Below, in pieces: positions 25,707 to 35,096 of a stretch of DNA of 64,000 nt. The notes beneath the pieces were generated by a model. It ran no database searches and was not told where the DNA came from. It saw nothing but the letters and a program-made list of their open reading frames with translations. The stretch lies in the NCBI RefSeq assembly GCF_025961225.1, contig NZ_JAOQNG010000007.1:694501-758500 (forward strand), given 5' to 3'. The stretch is from Azospirillum canadense (GTDB taxonomy: Bacteria > Pseudomonadota > Alphaproteobacteria > Azospirillales > Azospirillaceae). Both the position numbers and the translations under genes were made by a program. Positions within the stretch are counted from its first letter, which is position 1. The number at the start of each line of letters is the position of its first letter.

Positions 25707-26927
25707 ATGCTGCTCACCCGCCTGCTCAATCCCGCCGTGGCGACGGGGACCCTTTCCCTGATCGATGCCGAGGGCCGAGTTCACCAGATCGGCCGCGGAA
25801 CACCGACGATTGCGGTGCGCCTCCATGACAAGGCACTCCATCGCGAACTCGCGCTCAACCCGCGCCTGCGCTTTGGTGAAGCGTACATGGATGGCCGCCT
25901 CACCGTCGAAGGCGGATCGATTTTTGACGTCCTAACCGTGCTTTGCCAGGACCAGGAAAATGTTCAAGGGCTGCTTGGACGGTTGAGCGAGGCGTTGGGG
26001 CCTGTCCTGCGTCTGGTCCGGCAGCACAATTCCCTGGGACGAGCCCGCCGGAATGTGGCTCACCACTACGACCTGTCACGACCCTTCTACGAGTTGTTTC
26101 TGGACCGTGATTTGCAATATTCCTGCGCCTATTTCCGGACACCGGATCTGAGTTTGGACGAGGCCCAAGAGGCGAAGAAGCGCCATATCGCGGCGAAACT
26201 CCGGCTGCATCCGGGCCTGCGCGTGCTCGACATCGGCTGTGGCTGGGGCGGGCTGGCGCTGTACCTCGCCGAGGCGTGCGGTGTGCAGGTCACCGGAATC
26301 ACCTTGTCCGCCGAACAACTCGTCGTGGCCCGTGAGCGGGCGGCCAAGGCGCGGCTGACCGGTCGTGTGCGGTTTGAACGGCGCGATTATCGCGAAATGA
26401 CCGGCCGCTTCGACCGGATCGTCTCCGTCGGCATGTTCGAACACGTCGGCGTGCCGCAGTACCGCGGCTTCTTCGAGACGCTCCGCGACCTGTTGGCGGA
26501 GGACGGCGTGGCGCTGCTCCATGCGATTGGGCGGGCGGACGGGCCAGGCGTCACCAACCCGTGGATTCGGAAACACATCTTTCCTGGCGGCTATGCCCCA
26601 GCGCTGTCCGAAGTCGTACCGGCGGTGGAGAGAGCGGGCCTGTGGAACACCGACACCGAGATTCTGCGGCTGCACTATGCCGAGACGTTGCGACTCTGGC
26701 GGGAGCGCTTCCTGGCCCGGTGGGAAGACGCCAAGGCTCTGTACGACGAGCGCTTTTGCCGCATGTGGGAATTCTATTTGGCCGGGGCGGAGGTTGCCTT
26801 CCGCTATCAAGGGCACATGGTGTTTCAAATGCAGCTGACGCGGTCGCCCGAGGCCGTGCCGCTCACCCGCGATTACGTGGTCGAGGCCGAGCGCCGGTTG
26901 GCCCAGCCTTGTGGCGTCGCGGCTTGA
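25707..26927 (+). CDS. Cyclopropane-fatty-acyl-phospholipid synthase family protein
   Basis: A 406-residue SAM-dependent methyltransferase. The ATG at 25707 has GGAGG at seven-base spacing. Visible blocks are RFGEAYMDGRLTVEGG, NVAHHYDLSRPFYELFLD, LDIGCGWGGLALYLAE (SAM motif I), FDRIVSVGMFEHVG and WIRKHIFPGGYAP. These are diagnostic of CFA synthases, which add a methylene bridge to unsaturated phospholipid acyl chains, a stress response. Placement after sigma factor and glucoamylase genes fits a general stress group, though there is a 139-bp gap. Confidence 0.92.
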   Translation: MLLTRLLNPAVATGTLSLIDAEGRVHQIGRGTPTIAVRLHDKALHRELALNPRLRFGEAYMDGRLTVEGGSIFDVLTVLCQDQENVQGLLGRLSEALGPVLRLVRQHNSLGRARRNVAHHYDLSRPFYELFLDRDLQYSCAYFRTPDLSLDEAQEAKKRHIAAKLRLHPGLRVLDIGCGWGGLALYLAEACGVQVTGITLSAEQLVVARERAAKARLTGRVRFERRDYREMTGRFDRIVSVGMFEHVGVPQYRGFFETLRDLLAEDGVALLHAIGRADGPGVTNPWIRKHIFPGGYAPALSEVVPAVERAGLWNTDTEILRLHYAETLRLWRERFLARWEDAKALYDERFCRMWEFYLAGAEVAFRYQGHMVFQMQLTRSPEAVPLTRDYVVEAERRLAQPCGVAA

Positions 26928-26949
26928 TGGTCAGAAACTAAGCCGCCGA

Positions 26950-27135
26950 TCACGAGAGGACCGGCACCGCCAACAGCCCGGTCCCGATGATGCCCCACGC
27001 GAAAAGCCACATGTCTACAGCGCCAACCATGGGACAAAACGGCGTCGGCAGCTGCACGGCAGCTTGACCTTTGGCGATGCCGTTCGCCTGGAGCGAGGCT
27101 CCGGCGGTGACCATGATAAACCCGGCGATCAGCAT
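26950..27135 (-). CDS. Possible small membrane protein
   Basis: A 61-residue minus-strand frame from the ATG at 27135 encodes two hydrophobic segments, MLIAGFIMVTAGASLQANG and MWLFAWGIIGTGLLAVPVL, separated by a short polar loop. No ribosome binding site is seen and no family was recognised. The hydrophobic pattern is not expected from a random antisense frame, which is the main support. Confidence 0.35.
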   Translation of the reverse strand: MLIAGFIMVTAGASLQANGIAKGQAAVQLPTPFCPMVGAVDMWLFAWGIIGTGLLAVPVLS

Positions 27136-27275
27136 GGATGATGGTGGTGCTGTAACGGAAGCGGCACACCACCGCCTTTCATGGAACTGCTTTGAACTCT
27201 GGGTCGTTGGCTGGGTGGCGCCCGCCTGGCTGATCGGCACGAGCGGGGCGCGTTCTCGAAACAAGGAGACCTGAC

Positions 27276-27653
27276 ATGAAGGCCGGGCCTTTTGCGGCCG
27301 CCGTTGCCGCAACCATGCTCCTCGCCTCCTCTGCCTACGCCCAGAACCAGGGGCAACAGACCGGGCACCCAAACCTCGACAAGCAGACGGTGATGCAGAT
27401 TCAGCAAAAGCTGGACCAGCAGGGCTTTCATTCCGGAAAAGTCGATGGTGAGTGGGGGCCGGAGACCCAGGCGGCGCTGAAGAACTTCCAGCAACAGAAA
27501 GGCATGCAGGCGACCGGAGAGCCTGATCAGCAGACGCTGGCCGCGTTGGGGATGCCGTCGCAAGCGATGAGCGGCAGTTCGGGCACACCATCCAATGGCT
27601 CCGGCAGCTCCGGTTCCGACCAGCAGCAGAACACGCAACAGAACAAGCAGTAA
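27276..27653 (+). CDS. Secreted peptidoglycan-binding domain protein
   Basis: A 125-residue protein with AAGGAG before the ATG and a signal peptide MKAGPFAAAVAATMLLASS ending AYA. Residues 35-92 are a PG_binding_1 domain: VMQIQQKLDQQGFHSGKVDG, EWGPETQAALKNFQQ and TLAALG. A Gly/Ser/Gln/Asn-rich tail follows (GSSGSDQQQNTQQNKQ). No catalytic domain is present. It is a small periplasmic wall-binding protein. Confidence 0.88.
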   Translation: MKAGPFAAAVAATMLLASSAYAQNQGQQTGHPNLDKQTVMQIQQKLDQQGFHSGKVDGEWGPETQAALKNFQQQKGMQATGEPDQQTLAALGMPSQAMSGSSGTPSNGSGSSGSDQQQNTQQNKQ

Positions 27654-27790
27654 GCAACGGCCATACCGGCGGGTCCAACCCGTTCGTCTGCGCTTCTCTG
27701 AATCGTCGCTGGGTCGGGGACGCCTTCGAGGTGGCCCGTGTGTGTGCTGGCGTCGTCGTCGCTCAAAGACCGACCGTCAAGCCGTGATTG

Positions 27791-28812
27791 TCGCGCCATA
27801 GGTTGGACGTGTCGCAGGCCCAGACATCCATCTGTGTCGTCGATGGAGCTGGGAAGGTGCTTTGGCAAGGCAAGTGCCCCACCACGCCGGAGACGATCGC
27901 CACGACGCTGCGTGCCAAGGCGGCGCACGCGGTGCGCATCGGGTTAGAGACGGGGCCCCTGACGCCGTGGCTCTGGCACGGGCTGCACGAGCGCGGCTTG
28001 CCGGTTCTCTGCCTAGACGCCCGCCACGCCAAGGCAGCGCTCTCCATGCAACTCAACAAGACCGACCGCAACTATGCCCTCGGATTGGCCCAGGTGGTCC
28101 GCACCGGCTGGTACAAGCAGGTCGATGTCAAAAGCCTGCCCAGCCATGAAACCCGTGCCCTGGTCGGCGCTCGCGCGCAGCTGGTCGGCATGCGCACCGA
28201 AACCAGCAACCTGATCCGCGGCACGCTCAAGACCTTCGGGCTGGTTCTCGATAAGGGGTGCGGCAGCGTGTTCGAGGCGAACGTGCGCGAGCTTGCCGGT
28301 GACCAGCCGGCCCTTTGGCCGCTGATCGAGGGGCTGTTGAGCGTGTGGCAGATGCTGGGCGAGCAGATCGGCGCAATCGAGCAGCGCCTGCTCGAGCAGG
28401 CACGCGGAAGCGCGGTGTGCCGGCGGCTGATGACGATCCCCGGTGGGCGCACTGACGGCGGTGACCTTCACCACGACCATTGACACCCCGAACCGGTTCG
28501 CCAAATCCCGCAGCGTCGGCGCCGACCTGGGCCTGACACCACGCCGCTACCAATCCGGCGAGATGGACAGCACGGGACGTATCTCCGTGCGGCGACCGGC
28601 TGCTGCGCACCGACCTATGTGAGGCGGCCAATGCCCGACTGACACGCTGTCGGCGCTGGTGCGCGTTGCGCACCTGGGGTTTACGCCTGGCGAAGCGCGT
28701 TGGGCCGCGCAAGGCGCGAGTCGCGGTGGCCCGCAAGTTGGCGGTGCTGATGCATCGGCTTTGGATGGACGACGGTGAGTTCCGCTTGTCGGACAAGGAG
28801 GCCGTCGCATGA
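27791..28812 (+). pseudogene. IS110-family transposase remnant with frameshifts
   Basis: The frame beginning RLDVSQAQTSICVVDGAGKV lacks the usual start and continues through GLETGPLTPWLWHGL and LNKTDRNYALGLAQVVRTGW to LMTIPG. It then shifts at about 28440. The following frame carries GALTAVTFTTTIDTPNRFA and LGLTPRRYQSGE. A third frame near 28620 carries ANARLTRCRRWCALRTWGLR and VARKLAVLMHRLW. These are ordered parts of one IS110 transposase, interrupted at least twice and truncated at the N-terminus. Confidence 0.85.
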
Positions 28813-29287
28813 GCACCTGATCGTCCCTTGGGATCCGCCCCAGCGGCGGAGAGGTGTCCCTGCCGGGACGAAGCCCTGGTCATTCCGTGACTTTGCTTGC
28901 CGCTGCCCCCTGGGGTGAGCTCGCTGCGCACCTTGGAAGACCAGAGCTTTCAGGCGCCATGGTGAGGCGGGCCTGTCCCGACCTCGGAAAGAACCACAGA
29001 GCCGGCAGGTCACCTCATCAACACCGTTGCCGATGATCCCTCTTGTGAGAGCTTGCCTCCCGTACCCGCAATTAAAGAACCAATGTCATCCCCAGGAGGA
29101 CCGCCAATTCGGCCACGGCGTCAATGGTCCGGCGTTGCGCAAGGAGTTGGACCGCCGTGCCGACCGTCTGACGCGGCTGAAAGTAAAATTTTAGGAGAAT
29201 GTGCTACTATCACCGCATCAACATCATGCCACGCACGATGTCGTTCGGCGGCTCTCCCGACCGAGCCATCGCTGGTCGGAGGGGACT
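28813..29287 (+). other. Gene-free region between IS110 remnant and chemoreceptor
   Basis: No gene supported. The first part may be the right end of the IS110 remnant. The last 100 bp hold the promoter and ribosome binding site (GGAGGGG) for the chemoreceptor. AT-richer sequence near 29184-29225 (AAAGTAAAATTTTAGGAG) is the likely promoter zone. Confidence 0.35.
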
Positions 29288-31249
29288 ATGGGCGGCCTGC
29301 AATCGAAGCTGAAGATCCGTTTTCAAATCGCCGCGATGTCGGTTCTCGCCGTGCTGGGCATGCTCGCCATCGGCATCGGCTACTACGTCAGCCTGGCCGC
29401 CGAACAACGGGAGCAGCAGGCCATGGACCGCGCCGCCGAAGCCAATGAGGTGGTCGGCCAGGTCGGCACCAATCTGCTCCAGGCACGCCGGGCGGAGAAG
29501 GACTTTCTGCTGCGCCGCTCCGAGGACGCCGCCGCGCGCAATGCACACATGGTTCAGGCGGCGCGGGTCGGGGCGGAGGCCCTGGCGCGCGTGGCCGCCG
29601 TGGACACGGCACGCCGCTTGGCTGAATTGCTCGAAGGCATCGCCGCCTACGGGCGCCAGTTCAACGCCGTCGTCGCCCACCAGAAGGACGTCGGGCTGTC
29701 CGAAAAGGATGGCCTGCTCGGCGCGCTTCGGACGTCCGTGCACGCTGTGGAGGAGAGTCTCGGTAAGTATGACGAGCCTCATCTGCTGGTGCTTATGCTT
29801 CAAATGCGCCGCGACGAGAAGGACTTCCTGGCGCGGCAGGATGTGAAGTATGCCGAGAGCATGCAGGCGCGGGCCGCCAGCTTTGCCGCGGCCCTGGCAG
29901 CCTCCTCGGTGCCCACGGACAGGCGCGTGGAGATCACCGCCCGCATAGCCGATTACCACCGAGACTTCGCCATGCTGGTCGAGGGCTACCAGCGCCTGAG
30001 CGGGGAGACGAAAGCGCTGTCGCAGGTGCATGCCACGCTGGAACCCCTGCTTGACGAGATCAACCGCTCGGTCGAGGGGGAGTACGCTGCCGCAAAAGCC
30101 CGGCTGGCCTCGACACAAGCCTCCGCCCAGAGCGTAATGCTCGCCACCATGCTGGCGTCGATGGCCGTGGTCATCCTGGCGTCCGTGCTGATCGGGCGCG
30201 GCATCTTCCGGCCGATGATGGCTCTGACCGAGGTCACCCTGGCGCTTGCCGCGGGCGACAAGGAGCGCAGTGTGCCGGGCATGGCACGCGGGGATGAGAT
30301 CGGCGACATGGCCCGCGCGGTGGAGGTTTTCCGGCAGAACGGCATCGACGCTGACCGGCTGGCGGCCGAGCGCGCCGCCGAGCAGGAAGCCCGTCTTCAC
30401 AGCGCCAAGCGCCTCGGCGATCTGGTCCAGAGCTTCAACAAGCAGACCGCTGGGATGATTCAGGCGCTGCATGCCTCAGCCGGAGGGATGGAGCAGGCTT
30501 CCAGCTCGCTGGCGGCGGTCGCCGAACAGAGCCGCAACCAGGCGCATGCGGTGGCGGCGGCGACCGAGCAGACGTCGGCCAACGTGCAGACGGTGGCGGC
30601 GTCCGCCGAGGAGATGGCCGCCTCCATCAGCGAGATCTCCCGGCAGGTGACCCGCTCCTCCGGCATCGCCCAACAGGCCGCCGGAACGGCCGGAACGGCC
30701 AACGCCGTTATCCAGACCCTGGCCGAGCAAGCCAAGAGCATCGGCGAGGTGGTGCACCTGATCAACAGCATCGCCGGGCAGACCAACCTGCTGGCCCTGA
30801 ACGCGACCATCGAGGCCGCCCGCGCCGGCGAGGCGGGCAAGGGTTTCGCCGTCGTCGCCTCGGAAGTGAAGTCGCTGGCCACCCAGACGGCCCGGGCGAC
30901 GGAAGAGATTGCGGCACAGATCACCGCCATGCAGCAGGCAACCGGCGGAGCGGTGGCGGCGATCGTTGAGGTCACGCGGACGATCACCGAGATCAACGAC
31001 ATCGCCACCGGCATCGCGGCGGCGGTCGAGGAGCAGGACGCCGCCACCCGTGAGATCGCCCGCAACGTTCAGCAGGCGGCGAGCGGCACGCAGGAGGTGC
31101 TGGCGAGCATCCAGGGCGTCCAGGGCGCGGCCAGCCACACGGACGATGCCGCCGGGCGGGTGCTCCAGGCCTCGCAGCAGCTGTCCCGGCAATCGGAAGT
31201 TCTGGCGCAGCACCTCGAACGCTTCATCCGCGAGGTTCAGACCGCCTGA
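29288..31249 (+). CDS. Methyl-accepting chemotaxis protein with HBM-type sensor
   Basis: A 653-residue chemoreceptor. TM1 spans about residues 13-36 and TM2 about 284-306. The periplasmic part has the two repeated segments QARRAEKDFLLRR and MRRDEKDFLARQD, typical of helical bimodular (HBM) sensors that bind carboxylic acids such as malate. A HAMP domain follows (GRGIFRPMMALTEV, EIGDMARAVEVFRQNG). The signalling tip contains IAGQTNLLALNATIEAARAG. The ATG at 29288 has GGAGGGG five bases upstream; the longer frame from 29201 is rejected. No CheR-binding pentapeptide is evident at the C-terminus. Confidence 0.93.
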   Translation: MGGLQSKLKIRFQIAAMSVLAVLGMLAIGIGYYVSLAAEQREQQAMDRAAEANEVVGQVGTNLLQARRAEKDFLLRRSEDAAARNAHMVQAARVGAEALARVAAVDTARRLAELLEGIAAYGRQFNAVVAHQKDVGLSEKDGLLGALRTSVHAVEESLGKYDEPHLLVLMLQMRRDEKDFLARQDVKYAESMQARAASFAAALAASSVPTDRRVEITARIADYHRDFAMLVEGYQRLSGETKALSQVHATLEPLLDEINRSVEGEYAAAKARLASTQASAQSVMLATMLASMAVVILASVLIGRGIFRPMMALTEVTLALAAGDKERSVPGMARGDEIGDMARAVEVFRQNGIDADRLAAERAAEQEARLHSAKRLGDLVQSFNKQTAGMIQALHASAGGMEQASSSLAAVAEQSRNQAHAVAAATEQTSANVQTVAASAEEMAASISEISRQVTRSSGIAQQAAGTAGTANAVIQTLAEQAKSIGEVVHLINSIAGQTNLLALNATIEAARAGEAGKGFAVVASEVKSLATQTARATEEIAAQITAMQQATGGAVAAIVEVTRTITEINDIATGIAAAVEEQDAATREIARNVQQAASGTQEVLASIQGVQGAASHTDDAAGRVLQASQQLSRQSEVLAQHLERFIREVQTA

Positions 31250-31417
31250 GCGGGGCGCCGGACTCCTCGATCCGAATGCAGGCACACCGGTTGAAAAGGG
31301 GCAGTCCCGCTTTACGCCGGATTGTCCTTTTTCTTGTCATGTTATCAGCGCCCGGACGCCGCGGGGCCACTGCCGCAAAGCGCGCCTTTGAAGGTTTCTC
31401 CGCCGACACAGACCAAG

Positions 31418-31582
31418 AGCGGCCGGTGTGCGGCCTACGGCGGCGTCTGCATCGCCGCGTCCCCGGCGCGGCTGTGGATTGTGGAGGGGCAGCGACCGGA
31501 CCGCTGGGACCTGACCGGCGCAGCCATTTGTCTGGTCGGCGTGACCATCGTGCTCCTGGGGCCGCGTAGTGCGCCAAATTGA
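31418..31582 (+). pseudogene. YnfA (UPF0060) family membrane protein, C-terminal fragment
   Basis: The frame reads CAAYGGVCIAASPARLWIVE and GQRPDRWDLTGAAICLVGV, matching the end of YnfA family proteins (usually about 108 residues, ending RPDRWDLxGAAxCLxGxxVI). The first half, including the usual VYAAYGG lead-in, is lost or frameshifted, so this is a remnant. Confidence 0.75.
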
Positions 31583-31788
31583 TGTCCACCAGGCTCGGGA
31601 AGCCAACACCTCACGCACCGCGATCGTGGGAAAGGGTCACAGAGCCGCGTTGCTACACGGACGGGGCCGTTGTCGTAGGCAGCGGCGTCGTTTCCGCCTG
31701 GGTCGCCCGCATGCCCTACAAAGAAGCTATGGGGCGAGCGACGAGGTCTGCGGCACCATCGTTGCGCTGACAATGATGGAGAAGCCCC

Positions 31789-32946
31789 ATGGCCAAGCCA
31801 GACGCCCTATCCAAGCCCCGCCTCGCTCTCGACCATGGGGGCACCCTGGTCTGCGTGATTGAGATGAGCGGCAGCTCCTGGGTGGTGGCGGCGACGGTGC
31901 CGGGGGTGGATCGGCGCCCGTTGCAGAATCCGCCGGTCAACCCGGCGCGCCTGCTGGAGCAGGTCGAGCGCTGGCGCAGGGAAGCGGCGCGGGCTGGGCG
32001 GCCAATCACGCGCACGGTGGTGGCGTATGAATCCGGACGCGACGGTTTCTGGCTGGCCCGGCTGCTCCAGGGGCACGGCATCGAAGCCTATGTCATCCAC
32101 GCCAGCAGCGTGGCGGTGTCGCGCGAGCAGCGCCGGGCCAAGACCGACCGGCTCGACACCGAGATGCTGATGCGTGCCCTGCTCGGCTGGCTGCGGGGCG
32201 AGCCGGGGCATTGTCGGATGGTCGCCATTCCGACGGTCGCCCAGGAGGACGCCCGCCGGCCGGGCCGCGCGCGCGACGGCCTGGTCACCGACCGCACCCG
32301 GCTGACCAACACAATCAAGGCGGAGCTGGCGCTCTGGGGCATCCGGGGCTTCAAGCCGGGCTTGAGAAAGGCGGCGGACCACTTGGAGGCCCTGCGCACC
32401 GCCGACGGCGAGCCTCTGCCGCCCAGCACGCTGGCCCGGCTGCATCGGCTGCTGGAGCGCCGCCGCTTGGTCGGCGAGCCGATCGCGGCGATCGAGCGGG
32501 ATGCCGCGCCGGCGGTCGAGCGCGACCCGACCGGGCCCAACGCGCTGGTCCTGCTGCTGGCCAAGATCACGGGCAGTGGCCTGGAGACGGCGCAGATGTT
32601 GGTACACGAGGTGCTGTCGCGCAACCTGCGCGACCGACGTGCCGTGGCCCGCTACCCCGGCCTGACCGGCACGCCGGACGAGAGCGGCTCGAGGCGCCGT
32701 GACAAGGGGATCGGCAAGGCCGGCAACCCGCGGGTGCGCTGCGGCATGGTCCAACTGGCGTGGCGGTTCCTGATGGTCCAGCCGGACGCGGCGCTCGCCC
32801 GCTGGTATCGCGAACGGACCGTCGCGGCCAGGGGCAGTGTCCGGAAGACCTTGATCGTGGCACTCGCGCGCAAGCTGCTGGTCGCGCTGTGGAGCTATGC
32901 CGCCGCTGGCGTGGTCCCGGAGGGCGTCGTGCTCAAGGCCGCCTGA
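31789..32946 (+). CDS. IS110-family transposase, apparently intact
   Basis: A 385-residue protein with GGAG eight bases upstream. The N-terminal DEDD RuvC-like part has LALDHGGTLVCVIE, VVAYESGRDGFWLARLLQGH and RRAKTDRLDTEMLMRALL. The C-terminal Transposase_20 part has ITGSGLETAQMLVHEV and GLTGTPDESGSRRRDKGIGK with the conserved Ser. IS110 elements lack terminal inverted repeats, so the element ends are not defined; a guide-type non-coding RNA segment could lie in the flanks. It differs from the remnant at 27791, so two IS110 types are present. Confidence 0.88.
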   Translation: MAKPDALSKPRLALDHGGTLVCVIEMSGSSWVVAATVPGVDRRPLQNPPVNPARLLEQVERWRREAARAGRPITRTVVAYESGRDGFWLARLLQGHGIEAYVIHASSVAVSREQRRAKTDRLDTEMLMRALLGWLRGEPGHCRMVAIPTVAQEDARRPGRARDGLVTDRTRLTNTIKAELALWGIRGFKPGLRKAADHLEALRTADGEPLPPSTLARLHRLLERRRLVGEPIAAIERDAAPAVERDPTGPNALVLLLAKITGSGLETAQMLVHEVLSRNLRDRRAVARYPGLTGTPDESGSRRRDKGIGKAGNPRVRCGMVQLAWRFLMVQPDAALARWYRERTVAARGSVRKTLIVALARKLLVALWSYAAAGVVPEGVVLKAA

Positions 32947-33397
32947 TCCGAGCGCTTCGTCCCCGAGCCAACAGCCGGGGATCCCCGAGCACGGCCGACC
33001 GGCATGCCCGGTGGGACGGCCTGCCGAGGTGGGTGGTGTACCGTGCCGTTAGCCTGGGCTGCAATCCGATACAAAGACTGGTCCCACCCCTCCCGGGAGC
33101 CTCGCACCCGATGCGCATGGTGCATCATGGTCTCCGGCGGCGCCGGACCGAATACAAGCTTGTCGGATCGCGCGGCCTCCGTGGATCCACCCGACGCGAG
33201 CGCTCCGCCTTGGAACCGCCGGCCTGCTTCTGTACCACCCAGTCCGCCACTTCGGATCTCCGCCCAATCCCGGGAGGGTGACACCGGCGGGGGCGGACCT
33301 CAAGGACGCGGGGCGCCGCCTGCGGCGGTGGCCTGACGGCCATCCTTGACCTCCACCCCCACCGGTGTCCGGCCAGGATCATGGTCGGGACGGAGGG
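32947..33397 (+). other. Gene-free flank between IS110 and IS5-type elements
   Basis: No protein-coding gene is supported. The first part is the likely right end of the IS110 element. Short overlapping frames on both strands carry no recognisable motif. Confidence 0.35.
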
Positions 33398-34432
33398 ATG
33401 GTTCCGCTGATCGAACATAGGGATAGGAACAGTGAGGGCTTGAACAAGGAAACGCTTGACACGAAAAGCCCCATACAAGCCAACGCCGCTCGCCGGCACC
33501 ATATCCGCCGGCCGCAGCGGCGCGTGCCCAACTGGGCGGTGTATGATGCCGCCCTGCGCCAGCGCGGCAGTCTCACCGTCTGGGTCACGGACGAGGCGAT
33601 CGCCGGGTGGCAGGCGACGCCCCGCACCACGCCAGGCGGGCAGCCCCACTACTCCGACCTGGCGATCACGACGTCGCTGATGCTGAGGGCCGTGTTTCGT
33701 TTGGCGCTGCGCCAGACCGAGGGCCTTCTCGCCTCCATTCTTCACCTGCTTGGCGTCGACCGGCCGGTGCCCGATCATTCCACCATCGCCCGCCGGGCCA
33801 GCACGGTCACGCTTCCCGCCAAACCACGCGGGGTTCGCGGTCCGATGCCCCTGTTGGTGGACCGCACCGGGCTGAAGCTGTGCGGCCCGGGGGAATGGCT
33901 GATCGAGAAGCACGGCACCAGGAACCGGCGCTCCTGGCGCGCCCTGCCCATCGGCCTGGATGCGGGCAGCGGCCGCATTGTCGCCGCCACGCTGACTGAC
34001 CGCGGGGTCGATGACGCCGCGTAGGTCGGCCCTTTGCTCGATCCGGTCTTTGAACCCGTGGCCTCGGTGACCGGGGACGGCGCGTATGACCGGACGGGAG
34101 TCTACGCGTCGATCCGGGAGCGCCATCGCGAGGCCGCGGTCGTGGTGCCGCCGCGCCGTGACGCTGTGCTCAGCGACCCCGCCGAGACGGCGCCCACGCA
34201 ACGCGACCGCCACATCCAGACCATCGCCGCAAGGGGGCGGATGGCTTGGCAGCGGAGCAGCGGATACAACAAAAGGGCCGCCGTGGAGAGCCAAAGGGCG
34301 CGCTGGAAAGGCGTGATCGGTCAGGCGCTGCGCTACACCGAGGAGGCGCAGGCCACCGAGGTCGCCATCGCCGTCACGGTCCTGAACCGCATGCTCGACC
34401 TCGGACGCCCGAATTCCGTCCGCGTCGCCTGA
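33398..34432 (+). pseudogene. IS5-family transposase interrupted by one amber codon
   Basis: The frame contains VPNWAVYDAALRQRGSLTVW, SDLAITTSLMLRAVFRLALR, LLVDRTGLKLCGPGEW (first Asp) and LPIGLDAGSGRIVAATLTDR, then a TAG at 34022-34024. It resumes in the same frame with DPVFEPVASVTGDGAYDR (second Asp) and RRAAVESQRARWKGVIGQAL (Glu region) to 34432. A single in-frame stop therefore separates the catalytic aspartates. The start codon is uncertain. Otherwise the gene looks complete at about 345 codons. Confidence 0.85.
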
Positions 34433-34750
34433 TCCGCAACGCCGATGGGGCAACCTCTTGCCCGTCTCGCCTCCCTGCAACACGCCGCCGAAATCCCGAA
34501 CAAGCTCCTGGATCGCCTCATTCACGTCGCCTGCCGACCGCCCTGAACGTGCAAAGACCAGCTTAGGAGCTGCACGGTCCGCGCCCTTCTCCCACGCCGG
34601 GTTCAGTGCAACACCGATGATGCTTGTCCCGCGGCCGGATCACGCCGCCCATGCAAGGCAGATCGTTCGAAGCAGCGGACCTGATGTTCTATACATCATT
34701 AATGCTGTCGTATATCGTAATTTACCTCCGCAACGCATGAAACCTCAGCT
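34433..34750 (+). other. Gene-free region upstream of the XRE-SulP pair
   Basis: About 320 bp. It contains a segment at 34547-34575 (ACGTGCAAAGACCAGCTTAG...) similar to 1346-1374. An AT-rich stretch at 34685-34726 (TATACATCATTAATGC, TATATCGTAATTT) is the likely promoter of the regulator gene at 34751. Confidence 0.4.
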
Positions 34751-35059
34751 ATGATCACCGGACCGCAAATGAGAGCCGCCCGAGCGCTGCTTGGCATCGA
34801 CCAGAAAACCCTGGCCGAGGCGGCGGGCGTGTCGCTGCCGACCATTCAGCGCATGGAGGCGAGCGAGGGCAACGTCCGGGGCGTCGTCGACACCCTGGTC
34901 AAGGTCGTCAACGCCTTCGAGGCCGCTGGGATCGAACTGATCGGCGAGAACACCCCGAGCCAGGGCAGCGGCCGCGGAGTCCGCTTCAGGAGCGCAGCCA
35001 CGAAGCCCGCGGCCGAACCGACAGAACCAAGCTCGGCAAAACGCACGACAGCCGACTGA
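34751..35059 (+). CDS. XRE-type helix-turn-helix regulator
   Basis: A 102-residue protein. Residues 5-55 are a lambda-repressor-type HTH (MRAARALLGIDQKTLAEAAG, SLPTIQRMEASEG), followed by VVNAFEAAGIELIGEN, a common ending in small alphaproteobacterial XRE proteins, and a basic Ser/Thr-rich tail. No ribosome binding site is visible. It is 37 bp upstream of a SulP transporter gene on the same strand and is probably its regulator. Confidence 0.85.
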   Translation: MITGPQMRAARALLGIDQKTLAEAAGVSLPTIQRMEASEGNVRGVVDTLVKVVNAFEAAGIELIGENTPSQGSGRGVRFRSAATKPAAEPTEPSSAKRTTAD

Positions 35060-35096
35060 TAGCCCCGCACGCTCCACCGGCCTTGGAGATGAGATC

